Shown here in pieces: positions 37,002 to 44,799 of a stretch of 64,000 nucleotides of DNA (positions are counted from its first letter, which is position 1; every line of letters starts with the position of its first letter). The DNA is taken from contig NZ_BOMZ01000042.1 in NCBI RefSeq assembly GCF_016862455.1, forward strand, positions 145,721 through 209,720, given 5' to 3'. The notes beneath the pieces were generated by a model. That model did not search any database. It was given only the letters and a program-made list of their open reading frames with translations, and was not told the origin of the DNA. This stretch comes from Actinoplanes utahensis. Lineage in GTDB: Bacteria; Actinomycetota; Actinomycetes; Mycobacteriales; Micromonosporaceae. The position numbers and the translations under genes were made by a program.

Positions 37002-37706
37002 TCAGATGTCGCGGCCGCCCGGCTCGGGCGCCGCGGTCAGGTCCATCAGCTGCTGCGTGACGTGGTTGGTCAGCGCCTCCTGGTAGCTGGTGGCGAGCTG
37101 ACCGAGCCGGTCGATCTCGTCGAGTGCGGCGGCCCGCTTCTCCACCAGGCTGTCCATCGCCTCGGTGTGGTTGCGGCGGGCGTCCGCCTCGATGGTCGCG
37201 GCCTTGATCGAGGCTTCGCTGGTGAGCTGCTCGGCCTTGTCGCGTGCGCTGGAGATGACCGTCTCGGACTCGCGCTGCGCGTCACGCATGTGCTCGTCGG
37301 CGGTCCGCTGGGCCATCATCAGCACCCGGGAGTTGCGGTCGTCGTCGCCGGCGGTGAGGGCCGGCATGGCGCCGGACGGGGCCTGGGCGCGGGCCCGCTC
37401 CAGCTGGGCCTGCACGTTACGGGCGTTCTGCTCGGCCCGGGCGCGGGCCTCCTGAAGCCGCTCGAGCTGGGCCGCCAGGTCGGCGAACTCGTTGTTGAGA
37501 ACCATCGTCGCGGCCGGGTTGCCGCCGCCCCCGCCGCCGCCGCGCTGGAGGGTGTCCTTCAGCGCGCCGTTCTCCTCCAGGAGGCGAGTGAGCTCGCCCT
37601 CCACCTCGTCCAGAAAGGCGTCGACCTCTTCCTCGTCGTACCCGCGCTTCCCGATCGGCGGCTTCTTGAAGGCCACGTTGTGAATGTCAGCTGGAGTGAG
37701 CGGCAT
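37002..37706 (-). CDS. wag31: DivIVA/Wag31-type polar growth protein
   Basis: 234 residues. N-terminal DivIVA crossover domain: MPLTPADIHNVAFKKPPIGK, then RGYDEEEVDAFLDEVEGELT, very close to actinobacterial Wag31/DivIVA. A Gly-rich linker (about 53-59) and a coiled coil (about 68-110) follow; the second coiled coil (about 140-225) has AQRTADEHMRDAQRESETVI. It recruits wall synthesis to cell poles or hyphal tips. ATG 37706 is chosen over an upstream in-frame start, because MPLTPADIH is the invariant start of the family. The usual neighbours (sepF, yggT) are absent, so this may be a second paralogue rather than the division-cluster copy. Confidence 0.87.
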   Translation of the reverse strand: MPLTPADIHNVAFKKPPIGKRGYDEEEVDAFLDEVEGELTRLLEENGALKDTLQRGGGGGGGNPAATMVLNNEFADLAAQLERLQEARARAEQNARNVQAQLERARAQAPSGAMPALTAGDDDRNSRVLMMAQRTADEHMRDAQRESETVISSARDKAEQLTSEASIKAATIEADARRNHTEAMDSLVEKRAAALDEIDRLGQLATSYQEALTNHVTQQLMDLTAAPEPGGRDI

Positions 37707-37934
37707 CGTGCTCCTCGGTTCCCTCGGTTGGGTCGTGCGGCGAGAAATCCTACGCAACGCCCCTGTGCCCCTTGATCACTCGGGCCTCACTACCCGAGAG
37801 AATCCGGTCGAGACTACCGGGGCCGGCGAGGACACGCACGCTCCCGGTGCCCGCATCACACCTATGCGAAGGATGTTTCGTTCACCCGCACAGCGGACTC
37901 CGGGGCGCGCGTATATTAGGGGGATATCACCTGA

Positions 37935-38282
37935 TCAGCGCCAGAAGACGGCGACGGCCGCGTTCACCACGGTCAGCGCGATGATGCCGATGAAGTGACC
38001 CTTGGCGACCGCGTCGCGCTTGCGCGGGATGAACACCATGATGAAGATCAGGACGGCGAGGAGCAGCTTGACGCCGAGCTTGATCGGGCTCGGCTCGTCG
38101 TCGCCGCCTCCGCGCAGCGGTGCCGACAGCGCGATGCCGCTGGCCAGCTGGATGATCGAGCCCCACAGGACGGCCGGGTTGATCCGGAACCTGCCGGAGA
38201 CGAATTGGGTGACGGCGCCGCCGAGCAACAGGGCGAAACCGACCAGGTGAATGAAGAGAAGAATCAGCCGCAGTGCTTCCAC
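37935..38282 (-). CDS. Small membrane protein, unknown function
   Basis: 115 residues, about four helices: LRLILLFIHLVGFALLLGGA, AVLWGSIIQLASGIALSAP, IKLGVKLLLAVLIFIMVFIP and HFIGIIALTVVNAAVAVFW. Resembles small actinobacterial membrane proteins of unknown function. Co-directional with the MFS gene (21 bases downstream of its stop) and upstream of divIVA. The gap to divIVA (228 bases) has no other gene and presumably holds the divIVA promoter. Confidence 0.68.
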   Translation of the reverse strand: MEALRLILLFIHLVGFALLLGGAVTQFVSGRFRINPAVLWGSIIQLASGIALSAPLRGGGDDEPSPIKLGVKLLLAVLIFIMVFIPRKRDAVAKGHFIGIIALTVVNAAVAVFWR

Positions 38283-38303
38283 GTGCGAAGTTTCCCAGGG
38301 CGA

Positions 38304-39467
38304 TCACCTGCGGACGACCGCGGGGGTACGCCGTACCAGCAGCGGCTCGGCCAGGAACAGCACGAGCCCGGCCAGCGCGAGCAGCCCGCCGACCAGAGCG
38401 GTGGCCCGTACACCCGGCCCGTCGAACACCGCCGCGCCGATCAGCGAGCCGGCCGCGATGCCCACGTTGAACGCCACCGAGTTGCCCGCCGACGCCATGT
38501 CGGTGCTGCCCGGGGCCACCTCCAGGACCCGGTTCTGCAGCGCGGGGGTGAGCGCGCCGATCGCGAACGCGGTGGCGGCGAGAAGCACCGCGACGATCGG
38601 GCCGGAGCCGGCGGCGACGTACATCCCGAGCAGTGCCACGGCCAGGATCGCGGCCGACCCGGTGACGGCGCCGCGCTGCCACCGGTCGCTGGCGTAGCCG
38701 CCGGCGGCGACCCCGGCGAAGTCGGCGGCGCCCCGCACGAGCAGCAGCGGGGCCAGGGCGGCGGCCGTGAACCCGGTCGCCGACAGCAGGAACACCTCGG
38801 TGTACGTGAACGAGGTGTACAGCCCGGCCACGGCGAGGGTGGTGACGGCGACGAAGATCGCGTACCGGCGACGGTCCGGACGGGTGCCGGTGGCCGCGTG
38901 GGTGGCGGCGACCCGGACGTCCGGCATCCCGGCGACCAGAGCGCCGAAGGCGGCGAGCGCCAGCACGGTCAGGGCCACGAACGCGGCCCTCCAGCTGAAC
39001 TGCTGGCCGAGCCAGGTCCCGGCGGGCACGCCCAGCATCGGCCCGAGCGAGGCCCCGGCGAAGACCACCGCGTTGACCCGCCCGCGCACCGACACGTCGA
39101 ACATCGCCGCGACGACCGGCGCCACCACACCCCAGAAGATCGCCTGGGACGGCGCGGTCAGCAGCCGGGCGCCGAGCAGCAGCCAGTAGCCCGGCGCGAG
39201 CGCGGAGATCAGGTTGCCCAGCACCAGCACACCCAGCAGGATGATCATGAGACGGCGCCGGGGGACGTTGCGGGTCGCGTACGTCAACGGAATGGTGACC
39301 ACCGCGACCACCACCGCGTACCCGGTCACGAGCAGCCCGACCGCCGGCTCCGGAACGCCCAGATCCCCCGCGACGAGCGTGAGGACGCCGATCGGCATCG
39401 TCTCGGTCGCCACATAGCAGAACGCGGCCGCGGCAAGCGCCAGCAGCGGCACCATCCGGTCGATCAT
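38304..39467 (-). CDS. MFS transporter (AraJ/arabinose-efflux-type)
   Basis: 387 residues from ATG 39467. Starts MIDRMVPLLALAAAAFCYVA; the helix-1 motif TETMPIGVLTLVAGDLGV and YATRNVPRRRLMIILLGVLV mark the DHA1 sugar/drug-efflux group (AraJ, CmlA, PbuE type). About twelve helices. An earlier ATG (39488) is possible; neither has a strong ribosome site. A palindrome lies 29-46 bases upstream. Downstream of it in the same direction is the small membrane gene. Confidence 0.86.
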   Translation of the reverse strand: MIDRMVPLLALAAAAFCYVATETMPIGVLTLVAGDLGVPEPAVGLLVTGYAVVVAVVTIPLTYATRNVPRRRLMIILLGVLVLGNLISALAPGYWLLLGARLLTAPSQAIFWGVVAPVVAAMFDVSVRGRVNAVVFAGASLGPMLGVPAGTWLGQQFSWRAAFVALTVLALAAFGALVAGMPDVRVAATHAATGTRPDRRRYAIFVAVTTLAVAGLYTSFTYTEVFLLSATGFTAAALAPLLLVRGAADFAGVAAGGYASDRWQRGAVTGSAAILAVALLGMYVAAGSGPIVAVLLAATAFAIGALTPALQNRVLEVAPGSTDMASAGNSVAFNVGIAAGSLIGAAVFDGPGVRATALVGGLLALAGLVLFLAEPLLVRRTPAVVRR

Positions 39468-39495
39468 CGGCACACCATATCGAAACATCTCAAAG

Positions 39496-39513
39496 CCGAA
39501 GACCGGTTTTCGG
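39496..39513. promoter_or_regulatory. 18-bp imperfect palindrome upstream of the MFS gene
   Basis: CCGAAGACCGGTTTTCGG, symmetric around ACCGGT with one mismatched pair. 29-46 bases before the MFS start. Candidate operator; the regulator is unknown. Confidence 0.5.
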
Positions 39514-39625
39514 TACGCTCGTCACCGCCCTCCGCCGGACTCCCACCGCCCCCGAGAGTCCGCGCGAGGTCCGCCCGGGGCCACGGCCGCACCGCGGCCA
39601 CCGGGCCGGAGCCTCCGGTCACCGG

Positions 39626-40504
39626 TCAGGTGGCGGGGGCGTCGTAGCGGTCGCGGATGAAGCGGCCGAGGCGGGCGGCGAAGCGGTCCAGGGTGGGGGC
39701 GGCGGGGTGCCGGGAGTCCCAGACGGCGCGCAAGCGGATGGAGAGGTGCCGGCCGCCCAGGTCGACGGCGAGCGGGACGAGGCCGAAGCGAGGGTCGTCG
39801 GAGGCGATCGCGATGCCGCGGCCGGCGGCGGCGAGCGCCTGGGCGACCGTGCCGTTGGCGGCTTCGATGACCGACCGGTACGGGATGTCGTCCCGGGTGG
39901 CGTCGAGCGCCTGCCGGGCGGTGAAGGTCGGCGGCAGCAGGATCAGCGGTTCACCGAGCAGTTCGCTCAACGGGACGGCCCGGCGCCCACTCCACGGGTG
40001 GCCGGCCGGGACGTAGGCCCAGACCGGCAGGACGGCCAGCGGGATCTCGTGGAACGGGGCCGCGGCCGCGACGGTGCCGACGGCCAGGTCCGCGCCGAGC
40101 CGGAGGGTCTGTGCCGGGGACAGACCGTCGGCGCCGAGCACGTCGGTCGTCGGGTCGTCCGGGGCCAGTGTCGCGATGAACGGGGCGACCACGTCGGTCA
40201 GGGTCACGGTCGGCGCACCGATGGTCAGCCGTTCCAGCCGGCCGGCCGCGTGGAAGGACGCCGCGAGCCGGAGCGCGTCGGCCCGCTGGAGCAGGTCCCG
40301 CGCCTGTGGGAGGAGCGAGCGGCCGGTCGCGGACAGTTCCAGTCGGCCGGCCGATCGGTCGAAGAGCGGGACGCCGAGGTCGCGTTCGAGCTGGCGGAGC
40401 TGACGGGACAGGCCGGGCTGGGTGAGGTGCAGCCGCAGCGCCGCGCCGCTGACGGTGCCCGCTTCGGCGGTCGCCACGAAGTATTGGATGTGCCGTAGCT
40501 CCAT
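39626..40504 (-). CDS. LysR-family transcriptional regulator
   Basis: 292 residues. HTH: MELRHIQYFVATAEAGTVSG, ALRLHLTQPGLSRQLRQLER and DLGVPLFDRSAGRL. The substrate-binding domain begins near 90 (RLERLTIGAPTVTLTDVV), with LILLPPTFTARQALDA. Start ATG 40504, four bases after a GGGGAGG site. Divergent from gabT-gabD across 73 bases that hold a 7-9-7 inverted repeat, so it probably controls those genes, likely by sensing GABA or a related amino acid. Confidence 0.88.
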   Translation of the reverse strand: MELRHIQYFVATAEAGTVSGAALRLHLTQPGLSRQLRQLERDLGVPLFDRSAGRLELSATGRSLLPQARDLLQRADALRLAASFHAAGRLERLTIGAPTVTLTDVVAPFIATLAPDDPTTDVLGADGLSPAQTLRLGADLAVGTVAAAAPFHEIPLAVLPVWAYVPAGHPWSGRRAVPLSELLGEPLILLPPTFTARQALDATRDDIPYRSVIEAANGTVAQALAAAGRGIAIASDDPRFGLVPLAVDLGGRHLSIRLRAVWDSRHPAAPTLDRFAARLGRFIRDRYDAPAT

Positions 40505-40512
40505 CATGCCTC

Positions 40513-40535
40513 CCCGGCATAGCGTGCCTGCCGGG
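40513..40535. promoter_or_regulatory. LysR-type inverted repeat between regulator and gabT
   Basis: CCCGGCA, nine-base spacer, TGCCGGG (perfect arms), a T-N11-A-like geometry, in the divergent promoter region. Confidence 0.6.
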
Positions 40536-40577
40536 ATGGTAATGGACGGGCATGGTCGCGGACCCGAGACTGACGGC

Positions 40578-41900
40578 GTGAGCATTGATCAACAGCGGCG
40601 GCTGGTCACCGGACTCCCCGGCCCGCGATCCCAGGAACTGATGGCCCGCAAGGTCGCGGCGGTGGCCGGCGGGGTCGGCACCACCATGCCGGTCTTCGCG
40701 GCCGCGGCCGGTGGCGGCATCATCGTCGACGTCGACGGCAACCACCTGATCGACCTGGGCTCCGGCATTGCCGTGACCACGGTCGGCGCGGCCAACCCGC
40801 GGGTGGTGGCGGCGGTGACCGCGCAGGCGGCGGCGTTCACGCACACCTGCTTCATGGTGACGCCGTACGACGGTTATGTCGCCGTGGCCGAGGCGCTCAA
40901 CCGGATCACCCCCGGCGACCACGAGAAGCGCAGCGCGCTGTTCAACTCGGGCGCCGAGGCGGTGGAGAACGCCGTGAAGATCGCCCGGGCGTACACCGGG
41001 CGGGACGCGGTGGTGGTGTTCGACCACGCCTACCACGGGCGGACCAACCTGACCCTGGCGATGACGGCGAAGAACAGGCCGTACAAGCACACCTTCGGGC
41101 CGTTCGCCCCAGAGGTGTACCGGGTCGGCGGGTCGTACCCGTACCGGGACGGCGGCGTGGACGGCGCCTCCGCGGCGGCGCGGGCGATCGACCAGATCGA
41201 GAAGCAGATCGGCGCGGAGAACCTGGCCGCCCTGGTCATCGAGCCGGTGCAGGGCGAGGGCGGGTTCATCGAGCCGGCCCCCGGGTTCCTTCCGGCGCTG
41301 GCGGCGTGGTGCCGGGCGACCGGTGTGGTGTTCGTGGCCGACGAGGTTCAGACCGGTTTCGCCCGTACCGGTGATCTCTTCGCCTGTGACCGTGAGGGTG
41401 TCGTCCCGGATCTGATCGTCACCGCCAAGGGCATCGCCGGTGGGCTGCCGCTGTCCGCGGTGACCGGGCGCGCCGAGATCATGGAGGGGCCGCACGAGGG
41501 TGGCCTGGGCGGCACCTACGGCGGCAACCCGATCGCGTGCGCCGCGGCCCTGGCGGCGATCGAGACGATCGAGGAGGACGGTCTCGTCGCCCGCGCGCGC
41601 GAGATCGAGACGCTGGTGTTCCGCCGGCTGACGGACGTCCAGGCCGCGGACGACCGGCTCGGTGACATCCGGGGCCGGGGCGCCATGCTGGCGGTGGAGC
41701 TGGTCCGCTCCGGAGGCGACGAGCCGGACCCGCGCCTGGCCCGGGAGGTGGCGAAGGCCGCGCACGCCCGCGGTGTGATCGTGCTGACCTGCGGCACCCA
41801 TGGGAACGTGCTGCGCTTCCTGCCGCCGCTGACGATCAGCGACGCGCTGCTCGACGACGCCTTCGACGTGATCGCCGCGGCCCTGGAGGAGCTCCGATGA
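40578..41900 (+). CDS. gabT: 4-aminobutyrate--2-oxoglutarate transaminase
   Basis: 440 residues. Class-III PLP aminotransferase features: GGGIIVDVDGNHLIDLGSGI, FNSGAEAVENAVKIARAYTG, VIEPVQGEGGFIEPAPGFL, FVADEVQTGFARTGDLFA (Asp of the PLP pyridine) and LIVTAKGIAGGLPLSAVTGR (Schiff-base Lys). The GG-Y/F substrate motif and length fit GabT. Converts GABA and 2-oxoglutarate to succinate semialdehyde and glutamate. GTG start 40578. The stop overlaps the ATG of gabD (ATGA), so the two steps of the GABA shunt are coupled. Confidence 0.9.
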   Translation: MSIDQQRRLVTGLPGPRSQELMARKVAAVAGGVGTTMPVFAAAAGGGIIVDVDGNHLIDLGSGIAVTTVGAANPRVVAAVTAQAAAFTHTCFMVTPYDGYVAVAEALNRITPGDHEKRSALFNSGAEAVENAVKIARAYTGRDAVVVFDHAYHGRTNLTLAMTAKNRPYKHTFGPFAPEVYRVGGSYPYRDGGVDGASAAARAIDQIEKQIGAENLAALVIEPVQGEGGFIEPAPGFLPALAAWCRATGVVFVADEVQTGFARTGDLFACDREGVVPDLIVTAKGIAGGLPLSAVTGRAEIMEGPHEGGLGGTYGGNPIACAAALAAIETIEEDGLVARAREIETLVFRRLTDVQAADDRLGDIRGRGAMLAVELVRSGGDEPDPRLAREVAKAAHARGVIVLTCGTHGNVLRFLPPLTISDALLDDAFDVIAAALEELR

Positions 41901-43276
41901 CGTTCGAGGTGATCGACCCGGCGACCCTCGAGGTCGTCGCGACCGTCGACGATCAGGGCGTTCCGGACGCGGTCGAGGCCGTCGACGCGGCCACGGAGGC
42001 GTTCCCGGGCTGGCGGACGACCCCGCCCCGGCAGCGATCGGAGATCCTGCACCGGGCGTTCGCGCTGATGATCCGGGACCGGGACGAGCTGGCCCGCCTG
42101 ATCAGCCGGGAGAACGGCAAGTCGCTGTCCGACGCGGCCGGCGAGGTCACGTACGCCGCCGAGTTCTTCCGCTGGTTCGCCGAGGAGGCCGTGCGTCCCG
42201 GCGGCGACTTCGGCGAGTCCCCGGCAGGCGGGACCCGTACCCTCGTCACGCACCGCCCCGTCGGTGTCGCCGCCCTGGTCACCCCGTGGAACTTCCCGGC
42301 CGCGATGATCACCCGCAAGATCGGCCCGGCGCTCGCCGCCGGCTGCACCGCCGTGGTCAAACCGGCCGCCGAGACGCCGCTCACCGCGCTCGCCATCGCC
42401 CGGCTGCTCACCGAGGCCGGCCTGCCGGACGGCGTGATCACCGTGGTCACCACCACCGACGCGTCCGGTGTCGTCGGCGCCTGGCTGGACGACGAGCGGG
42501 TCCGGAAGATCTCCTTCACCGGCAGCACCGCCGTCGGCCGGGTGCTGCTGCGGCACGCCGCCGACCGGGTCGTCAACTCGTCGATGGAGCTGGGCGGCAA
42601 CGCCCCGTTCATCGTGACCGACGACGCCGACCTGGACGCGGCCGTGGCGGGCGCGATGATCGCCAAGTTCCGCAACGGCGGGCAGGCGTGCACCGCGGCG
42701 AACCGCTTCTACGTGCACGCGTCGGTCGCGGCGGCCTTCACCGCGCGGTTCGGCGCCGCCGTGGAGCGGCTGACCGTGGGCCCGGCCGCCGGCGGCGCCG
42801 CGATCGGGCCGCTGATCAGCGCGGCCGCGCTGCGGCGGGTGACGCAGCGCGTGGACGAGACGGTCGCGGCCGGGGCCCGGATCAGCCACCGGGCCGCGAC
42901 GCCGGACGCGCCGGGCCACTTCTATCCGCCGACCGTGCTGGTGGACGTGCCGGCCGGCGCGGCCATCCTGCGGGAGGAGATCTTCGGGCCGGTCGCGGCG
43001 ATCACCACCTGGACGTCCGAGGACGAGCTGCTGAAATCGGTCAACGACAGCGAGTACGGCCTGGCCGCGTACGTCTTCTCCGGCGACCTGATGCATGCGC
43101 TGCGGCTCGGCGAGGCGATCGACGCCGGGATGGTCGGTGTCAACCGGGGCCTGGTGTCGGATCCGTCCGCGCCGTTCGGCGGCGTGAAGCAGAGTGGCCT
43201 GGGCCGGGAGGGCGCACGGGACGGGCTGCGCGAGTTCCAGGAGACCCGGTACCTCAGCGTGGACTGGCCGGCGTAG
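41897..43276 (+). CDS. gabD: NAD(P)-dependent succinate-semialdehyde dehydrogenase
   Basis: 459 residues. ALDH motifs: VTPWNFPAAMITRKIGPALA (cofactor), FTGSTAVGRVLL, MELGGNAPF (base Glu, about 234), NGGQACTAANRFYV (catalytic Cys, about 268), EIFGPVAAITTW and the C-terminal PFGGVKQSGLGREG. Oxidises succinate semialdehyde to succinate, the second step after GabT. Four-base overlap with gabT. The stop lies 6 bases before a convergent broken gene. Confidence 0.9.
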   Translation: MTFEVIDPATLEVVATVDDQGVPDAVEAVDAATEAFPGWRTTPPRQRSEILHRAFALMIRDRDELARLISRENGKSLSDAAGEVTYAAEFFRWFAEEAVRPGGDFGESPAGGTRTLVTHRPVGVAALVTPWNFPAAMITRKIGPALAAGCTAVVKPAAETPLTALAIARLLTEAGLPDGVITVVTTTDASGVVGAWLDDERVRKISFTGSTAVGRVLLRHAADRVVNSSMELGGNAPFIVTDDADLDAAVAGAMIAKFRNGGQACTAANRFYVHASVAAAFTARFGAAVERLTVGPAAGGAAIGPLISAAALRRVTQRVDETVAAGARISHRAATPDAPGHFYPPTVLVDVPAGAAILREEIFGPVAAITTWTSEDELLKSVNDSEYGLAAYVFSGDLMHALRLGEAIDAGMVGVNRGLVSDPSAPFGGVKQSGLGREGARDGLREFQETRYLSVDWPA

Positions 43277-43281
43277 GCGGC

Positions 43282-43826
43282 CTACCCCTTGCCGAGCCGC
43301 CGCCGCGCCGCGCCGATGTCGAGCTGTTCGTGCCGCACGCCCTGCCACAGGTGCGGCGCGAACAGCTGGACGGCCTGTTCCACCCGCAGCGCGACCTGCG
43401 GGTCGCTCGGCAGCGTGAGCCGGTAGCGGAGCGGCTCGTCCGGCGCCCGCGTCAACCGCCGGTAGTCCCGGCGCAGGTCGGCGCCGGCAACCGGGACGAG
43501 CTCCAGCGCGAAGCCGGGGCTCCGGCCGTCTCGCCGGATCACCCGGACCCCGGCCAGCTGATCCCACCGGATCGGGCCGATCCCGGGGTGGTCGATGGTG
43601 AGGGTGTGCCGGGGCAGCGTGCTCCATGCCAGGCGATCGAGAACACGAAAGCCGGCAGGATCACCACCGCGCAGATTCCCGAGATGATCCGCTCGGTGAG
43701 GCCCGGGGTGGTCAGGAAGCGCTCCGGGAACAGCGCCCCGGAAGCCGCCGCGAAGCCGAAGACACCGGTGACGGCCAGAGTGAGCAGGGCGGAGCCGCGG
43801 GAGCCCCGGTTCAGATCGATCCGCAT
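43282..43826 (-). pseudogene. Frameshifted STM3941-like membrane protein
   Basis: The first frame (43826 down to a stop at 43539) encodes a two-helix membrane start (SALLTLAVTGVFGFAAASGA and ISGICAVVILPAFVFSIAW) that dissolves into Pro/Ser-rich nonsense. From about 43640 the overlapping frame reads RLAWSTLPRHTLTIDHPGIG, then PIRWDQLAGVRVIRRDGRSP and on to LGKG at 43282. Together they give the layout of STM3941-type membrane proteins: helix pair, then 'L.i...Gi..i.W..I..v' PH-like domain. A single-base frameshift near 43640 therefore breaks one gene. The GTGA overlap at 43539-43542 could alternatively let a short second protein be made. Confidence 0.6.
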
Positions 43827-43919
43827 CCGCCGATGTTAGTGACCGTGATGTACGACGCGGGAAGGGATATCCGACCGCTCGATCGTATAGTTTCGAGCCT
43901 GATCACCAGCAGGGCTCCA

Positions 43920-43967
43920 CATGTGTGTGGAGTTCGGCCGCTCCGCGCGCCCGAAACCACACACATG
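43920..43967. promoter_or_regulatory. Extended 11+5-bp hairpin in the SGNH-hydrolase leader
   Basis: CATGTGTGTGG (43920-43930) pairs with CCACACACATG (43957-43967), and TTCGG/CCGAA continue the stem inside. It ends 20 bases before the ATG, just upstream of the ribosome site GCGGGAGAG. TATAGT at 43885-43890 is a possible -10 element. Either a protein-binding site or an RNA leader structure. Confidence 0.6.
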
Positions 43968-43987
43968 AAGCAGCGGGAGAGAACGAC

Positions 43988-44737
43988 ATGACACGCTACG
44001 TAGCGATCGGCGACAGCTTCACCGAGGGCCTCGGCGACACCCTGCCCGACGGCGCCGAGCGCGGCTGGGCCGACCTGGTCGCGACCGGTCTCGCCGCCGA
44101 CGGCGACCAGGTGGAGTACGCGAACCTCGCGATCCGCGGCCGCCTCCTCGAGCCGATCGTCAACGACCAGCTGGAAGCGGCTCTCGCCCTCGATCCGGCG
44201 CCGACCCTGCTGTCCTTCAACGGTGGCGGCAACGACATGCTCCGCAGCAGCGCCTCCCTGGACCGGCTGATCGAGCTGACCGAGCACGCGATCCGCCGCT
44301 GCACCGCGTCCGGCGTCCGGATGGTGGTGCTGAGCGGCGCCGACCCGTCGGATCACCTCCCGTTCGGCAGCACGTTCCGCCGCCGCGGCGAGATCCTCAC
44401 CCAGGCCGTCGAGAAGCTGCTCCCCCGCTACGACGTCACCTTCGTCGACTGCTTCCGCGACGCCGAGCTGCGCCGCCACGCCTACTGGTCCGCCGACCGC
44501 CTGCACCTGAACACCAACGGTCACCGCCGGGTCGCGAGCCTGGTCCTGGCCGCCCTCGGCCACCCGGTCGCCGCCCACGTGCTCGACCCCACGCCGCCGC
44601 CGTCGTTCCGTCTGCTCTCCGAGGCCCGCTACTACGGCGAGCACGTCCTGCCCTGGGTCAACCGCCGTCTCCGCGGCCGTTCGTCCGGCGACGACCGCTC
44701 CCCCAAGTTCGCCACCTGGACCCCGATCCCCGCCTGA
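43988..44737 (+). CDS. SGNH/GDSL-family hydrolase
   Basis: 249 residues. Block I YVAIGDSFTEGLGDTLPDG (Ser nucleophile about residue 8), block II Gly in ANLAIRGR, block III Asn in FNGGGNDML and block V DRLHLNTNGHRRVA (Asp and His). All four SGNH residues are present; probably a cytoplasmic esterase since there is no signal peptide. ATG 43988. It stands alone, ahead of a convergent lipoprotein gene. Confidence 0.88.
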   Translation: MTRYVAIGDSFTEGLGDTLPDGAERGWADLVATGLAADGDQVEYANLAIRGRLLEPIVNDQLEAALALDPAPTLLSFNGGGNDMLRSSASLDRLIELTEHAIRRCTASGVRMVVLSGADPSDHLPFGSTFRRRGEILTQAVEKLLPRYDVTFVDCFRDAELRRHAYWSADRLHLNTNGHRRVASLVLAALGHPVAAHVLDPTPPPSFRLLSEARYYGEHVLPWVNRRLRGRSSGDDRSPKFATWTPIPA

Positions 44738-44767
44738 CGGCCACCGCCGCGGCTCCCGGTCGGCGGG

Positions 44768-44785
44768 GCCGCACCGGAGTGCGGC
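44768..44785. terminator. 7-bp hairpin between convergent genes
   Basis: GCCGCAC, loop CGGA, GTGCGGC, between the SGNH-hydrolase stop and the lipoprotein stop; could end both transcripts. Confidence 0.55.
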
Positions 44786-44799
44786 GGCCGTGCGAGGTG

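Noticed and set aside
42286..43839. A 517-codon frame on the + strand across gabD
   Set aside because: It is a shadow of gabD and of the frameshifted gene, rich in Arg/Gly/Ala without motifs.
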